Positions 7,901 to 10,101 of a stretch of 10,101 bases of DNA are shown here, piece by piece; the stretch's first letter is position 1, and each line of letters starts with the position of its first letter. The stretch lies in assembly GCA_903930665.1 (NCBI GenBank), contig CAIYZI010000105.1, positions 1 through 10,101 on the forward strand. Direction: 5' to 3'. The position numbers and the translations under genes were made by a program. A model generated the notes under the pieces. That model did no database searches. It had not been told where the DNA came from and was given only the letters and a program-made list of their open reading frames with translations. This DNA comes from an uncultured beta proteobacterium. GTDB lineage: Bacteria; Pseudomonadota; Gammaproteobacteria; Burkholderiales; Burkholderiaceae.

Positions 7901-9663
7901 TCATCAAAATCTAAAATCGGCTGACTCACTTCTAAACGCATTGGTGGGTTGATGTTATTGGTATCCAATAAATTCGGTTTTGGTCCTATGAAAGACACCA
8001 AAGACATCACCATATTTTCGCGGATTGGATCAATCGGAGGATTGGTAACCTGCGCAAACAATTGCTTAAAGTAGTTATATAAAGGTTTGTTTTTATTGGA
8101 AAGCACAGCCAATGGGCTATCGTTACCCATCGAACCAATCGCTTCTTCACCATTCATCGCCATCGGTGCCATCAAATACTTAATATCTTCTTGGGTGTAA
8201 CCAAAAGCCTGCTGACGATCTAGTAATTTTGCTGCAGGACGAATGGTGTTTTTTTCATCCACCAAATCCACCTTGCTTGCATTAACTTCATCAAGCTTAA
8301 CGCGCACCGCATCAATCCAGCTCTTATAAGGCTTGGCTTTAGACACAGCGTTTTTTAACTCGATGTCATCAATGATGCGACCTTGTTCCATGTCGATCAT
8401 GAACATCTTGCCCGGCTGCAAACGCCATTTTTGAACGATCTTACTTTCTGGAATTGGCAATACGCCTGCCTCAGATGCCATGATGACCAAGTCATCATCC
8501 GTCACGTAATAGCGAGCTGGACGCAAACCGTTGCGATCTAATGTTGCGCCAATTTGACGACCATCAGTAAATGCCATTGCCGCTGGACCATCCCATGGTT
8601 CCATCATGGCTGCATGGTATTCATAGAAAGCGCGACGGTTATCATCCATCAAATCATGCTGTTCCCATGCTTCAGGAATCATCATCATCATGGCTTGCGC
8701 CAATGGATAGCCTGACATCACCAATAACTCAAGGCAGTTATCAAAGCATGCTGTATCAGATTGACCTGGATAAATTAAAGGCCAAAGTTTTTTTAAATCA
8801 TCGCCCAATACCGGGGAGCTAATCGCACCTTCGCGAGCATTCACCCAATTCACGTTACCTTTAACGGTATTTATCTCACCATTGTGAGCAATCATGCGAT
8901 ATGGGTGAGCCAATTCCCAAGCCGGGAACGTATTGGTAGAAAAACGTTGATGCACTAATGCAAGTGCAGAAACTGTGCGTGGATCTTGCAAATCTTCGTA
9001 GTACGCGCCCACTTGGTTTGCCAAGAGCAAGCCTTTGTACACAATGGTTCTGGCAGACATCGAAGCAACAAAATATTCTTTGCCATGCTTTAAGTGCAAA
9101 TCTTGAATTGCATGACTTGCTGTTTTACGAATGACATACAACTTACGCTCAAGCGCATCTGTAGTCATGATGTCACGACCGCGTCCAATGAAGATCTGGC
9201 GAATAAATGGCTCTGTCATTTGAACAGTTGGAGACATCGGCAACTTCACATCTACCGGCACATCTCTCCAGCCCAATACAACCTGATCTTCCAAGCGAAC
9301 TGTACGCTCTAGTTCTTGCTCACAAGCCAAACGGGATGCATGCTCTTTAGGCAAAAAGATCATGCCAACACCATACTCACCAAGTGGTGGCAAGGTTACG
9401 CCCTGCTTGGCCATCTCTTCGCGATAAAGTTTGTCTGGTATCTGAATTAAGATACCAGCGCCATCACCCATTAACGCATCTGCACCTACAGCACCCCGGT
9501 GGTCCAAGTTCTCAAGAATTTTTAATCCTTGAGCAACGATCTCATGAGATTTCTTACCCTTAATGTGCGCGACAAATCCAACACCGCAAGCATCATGCTC
9601 ATTTTGTGGGTCATATAAGCCCTGAGCGATTGGACGAAGATCTGAATTCATTTGTGTAGTCAT
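4918..9663 (-). CDS. gltB: Glutamate synthase [NADPH] large subunit
   Basis: GltB (1581 residues from this start) makes glutamate: its amidotransferase domain hydrolyses glutamine, ammonia tunnels to the FMN site, and 2-oxoglutarate is aminated there. In order: a 25-residue propeptide ending DA, then catalytic Cys26 (CGVGF), which becomes the N-terminal nucleophile; a class II glutaminase domain to about 430 with AHNGEINT at 259-266; a central domain at about 480-780; an FMN synthase domain at about 840-1220 with GEGGQLPGGK from 1013 and GHDGGTGASPLSS at 1099-1111; the [3Fe-4S] ligands Cys1176, Cys1182 and Cys1187 (CX5CX4C); and the C-terminal GXGXG beta-helix domain with repeated Gly motifs. 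I chose the ATG at 9663. The frame extends to a TTG at 9738, but that codon lies in the promoter -35 box. An in-frame ATG at 9681 and one at 9651 are the alternatives. Confidence 0.97.
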   Translation of the reverse strand: MTTQMNSDLRPIAQGLYDPQNEHDACGVGFVAHIKGKKSHEIVAQGLKILENLDHRGAVGADALMGDGAGILIQIPDKLYREEMAKQGVTLPPLGEYGVGMIFLPKEHASRLACEQELERTVRLEDQVVLGWRDVPVDVKLPMSPTVQMTEPFIRQIFIGRGRDIMTTDALERKLYVIRKTASHAIQDLHLKHGKEYFVASMSARTIVYKGLLLANQVGAYYEDLQDPRTVSALALVHQRFSTNTFPAWELAHPYRMIAHNGEINTVKGNVNWVNAREGAISSPVLGDDLKKLWPLIYPGQSDTACFDNCLELLVMSGYPLAQAMMMMIPEAWEQHDLMDDNRRAFYEYHAAMMEPWDGPAAMAFTDGRQIGATLDRNGLRPARYYVTDDDLVIMASEAGVLPIPESKIVQKWRLQPGKMFMIDMEQGRIIDDIELKNAVSKAKPYKSWIDAVRVKLDEVNASKVDLVDEKNTIRPAAKLLDRQQAFGYTQEDIKYLMAPMAMNGEEAIGSMGNDSPLAVLSNKNKPLYNYFKQLFAQVTNPPIDPIRENMVMSLVSFIGPKPNLLDTNNINPPMRLEVSQPILDFDDITKIRHIGHYTNGKFRSYELDICYPASWGKAGIEARLASLCAEAADAVRSGYNIIIVSDRQIDADHVAIPALLATSAIHQHLVDKGLRTSVGLVVETGSARETHHFALLAGYGAEAVHPYLAMETLADMAKGLSGDLSSEKAVKNFVKAVGKGLQKVMSKMGISTYMSYTGSQIFEAIGLNHEVIDQYFKGTPSNVGGIGVFEVAEEALRMHAAAFGDDPVLSNMLEAGGEYAFRIRGENHMWTPDTIAKLQHSTRIGAEKGYQTYKEYANIINDQTKRQMTLRGLFEFKVDPAKAIPLDEVESAKDIVKRFATGAMSLGSISTEAHATLAIAMNRIGGKSNTGEGGEDPNRYVNELKGIPIKKGETLASILGDDVVQADIPLLDGDSLRSKIKQVASGRFGVTTQYLRSADQIQIKMAQGAKPGEGGQLPGGKVSDYIGKLRFSVPGVGLISPPPHHDIYSIEDIAQLIHDLKNVNPVADISVKLVSEVGVGTIAAGVAKAKADHVVIAGHDGGTGASPLSSIKHCGSPWELGLAETQQTLVLNGLRSRIRVQADGQMKTGRDVVIGALLGADEFGFATAPLVVEGCIMMRKCHLNTCPVGVATQDPELRKKFSGKPEHVVNFFFFVAEEAREIMAQLGVRKFDDLIGRVDLLDTRKGIENWKVHGLDFSKIFAAPKVAADVPRFQVLTQDHGLASALDNILIEKSEPALERGEKVSFIVPVKNVNRTVGAMLSGEVAQRYGHAGLPDDTIHIQLNGTAGQSFAAFLAHGVTLDLVGDGNDYVGKGLCGGRVIVRAPHEFRGDTAKNIIVGNTVLYGAIGGEAFFNGVAGERFAVRNSGATTVVEGTGDHGCEYMTGGTVVVLGATGRNFAAGMSGGIAYVYDEDGLFAKRCNTSMATLEKVLPSAEQIAKIPQAQWHAPLDVKDGGERLTDEQILKSLIERHFRHTGSERAKALLADWENARGRFVKVLPTEYKRALGELWEKAQNKTVAA

Positions 9664-9668
9664 AATAT

Positions 9669-9672
9669 TTCC
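9669..9672 (-). promoter_or_regulatory. gltB: Probable ribosome-binding site of gltB
   Basis: GGAA lies 5 bases upstream of the ATG at 9663 on the minus strand. It is a weak Shine-Dalgarno but well spaced, and the resulting N-terminus (MTTQMNSDLRPIAQGLYDP) looks like that of related GltB proteins. The ATG at 9681 has an AGG about 7 bases upstream and cannot be excluded; the ATG at 9651 has no purine-rich tract before it. Confidence 0.5.
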
Positions 9673-9709
9673 GAGAGGCATTAAAGGCCTGATTACATTT
9701 GGAAGATCA

Positions 9710-9738
9710 AATATAGGTGAATACCCATGTTGATGCAA
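9710..9738 (-). promoter_or_regulatory. Predicted sigma70-type promoter of gltB
   Basis: On the minus strand TTGCAT (9738-9733, four of six matches to TTGACA) is followed after exactly 17 bases by TATATT (9715-9710, five of six matches to TATAAT). Transcription should start near 9703, giving a leader of about 40 bases before the gltB ATG at 9663. This is the best promoter-like pair I saw in the gap between the RAYT gene and gltB, and it would drive gltBD and possibly the mla genes. No riboswitch-like structure was recognised in the short leader. The call is from sequence pattern only. Confidence 0.6.
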
Positions 9739-9750
9739 TAGATATTAAAT

Positions 9751-9811
9751 GAGTCTGTCCCATTTAAAAGTGGCAAGCACCAAAATGAATTTATTAAAAG
9801 GGGACGGAGTC
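9751..9811. repeat. Imperfect inverted repeat, REP-like, beside the RAYT gene
   Basis: Two 19-base arms face each other across 23 bases. The left arm (9751-9769) begins GAGTCTGTCCC and the right arm (9793-9811) ends GGGGACGGAGTC. Fourteen of 19 positions pair, plus one G-T wobble; the core is GTCCC against GGGAC. The rest of each arm is A/T-rich (TTTAAAA against TTAAAA). RAYT transposases are known to act on short palindromic REP sequences, which often carry a GTAG or GGAG tetranucleotide near the stem, and GGAG is present in the right arm. The repeat lies 47 bases from the RAYT stop and directly upstream of the gltB -35 box. It is not a classical terminator (long loop, no clear U-run). Calling it a REP element is inference from position and form. 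Confidence 0.55.
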
Positions 9812-9858
9812 GAAAAATTATTTCAGAACAGGTATGCCAACTTTCCGATAAGCCATAC

Positions 9859-10101
9859 TTAACTTGCTGAATTAAAAGAATTTAATTTCTTTGGACGGCC
9901 TCGGCGACGAATTAAAGCCATTCCTGGGCTGTCTTTAAAGAGTTTTTTTGCGAAGATATCGCTGACCCAAGGCTTTGAACGAATTAAAGACTCCGTAATC
10001 TGCCTATCCTCCCAATGAGGAGCGCCCTCCTTAACAAAGCTGGACCAAGCCATTTGCCTCTCAAAAGGGGTATTACCTAAATGCCAAAAATTTTGATGAT
10101 C
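9859..10101 (-). CDS. C-terminal end of a REP-associated tyrosine transposase (RAYT)
   Basis: The frame is open from the right edge to the TAA at 9859, giving 80 visible residues; a Met at codon 17 is internal rather than a start. The visible part reads HLGNTPFERQMAW near its beginning, close to the LGNTPFERQ stretch common after the catalytic domain in RAYT/Y1-transposase relatives, then KPWVSDIFAKKLF, and ends with the basic RRRGRPKK typical of this family's tail. RAYTs are single-copy, domesticated relatives of IS200/IS605 transposases that process REP palindromes. The HUH motif and catalytic Tyr would lie upstream, outside the window, so activity cannot be judged. The gene has the same orientation as gltB and ends 195 bases before it. 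Identity is from remembered family resemblance and is supported by the REP-like repeat just downstream. Confidence 0.75.
   Translation of the reverse strand, partial: DHQNFWHLGNTPFERQMAWSSFVKEGAPHWEDRQITESLIRSKPWVSDIFAKKLFKDSPGMALIRRRGRPKKLNSFNSAS

Noticed and set aside
9830..9860. Imperfect hairpin overlapping the RAYT stop (GTATG at 9832-9836 with CATAC at 9854-9858), considered as a terminator or second REP.
   Set aside because: Only five contiguous pairs, a large loop and no U-run; it does not resemble the arms at 9751-9811.
1..10101. Search for CRISPR-like spaced repeats, tRNA genes, toxin-antitoxin pairs, prophage genes or a defence island.
   Set aside because: Nothing of these kinds was visible; nearly all of the window is accounted for by gltBD and mla coding sequence.

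Overview
This window looks like ordinary chromosome from a betaproteobacterium. The low GC for that class, the protein sequences and the gene order suggest a Polynucleobacter-like member of the Burkholderiaceae. That assignment is an inference from remembered family resemblance, not from a search. Every gene I can support is on the minus strand, so transcription runs from high to low coordinates.

Layout in transcription order. At the right edge (10101-9859) is the C-terminal end of a REP-associated tyrosine transposase (RAYT), cut by the window. A 195-base gap follows; it holds an imperfect inverted repeat resembling a REP element (9751-9811), then a good sigma70-type promoter for gltB (9710-9738). 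Next come gltB (9663-4918) and gltD (4879-3416), the large and small subunits of NADPH-dependent glutamate synthase. Ten bases later starts a phospholipid-transport cluster: mlaF, mlaE, mlaD, mlaA and mlaC. mlaC is cut by the left edge after 149 codons.

How the genes work together. GltB and GltD form one enzyme that converts glutamine plus 2-oxoglutarate into two glutamates. MlaF (ATPase), MlaE (permease) and MlaD (MCE subunit) form the inner-membrane complex, MlaC is the periplasmic carrier, and MlaA is the outer-membrane lipoprotein of the retrograde phospholipid system that keeps the outer membrane asymmetric. MlaB, the STAS partner, is not in the window and may lie beyond the left edge. 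Inside the mla cluster the genes overlap or nearly touch (mlaF/mlaE 1 base, mlaE/mlaD 21-base gap, mlaD/mlaA 4 bases, mlaA/mlaC 59-base gap), so it is almost certainly one operon.

I found no undescribed system. The points most worth a second look are a perfect 7-bp hairpin at the gltD-mlaF junction that hides the mlaF Shine-Dalgarno and spans the gltD stop codon, and the REP-like repeat plus RAYT gene directly upstream of the gltB promoter. No CRISPR array, tRNA, rRNA or complete insertion sequence was seen. The longest stretch without a gene is the 195-base gap upstream of gltB.
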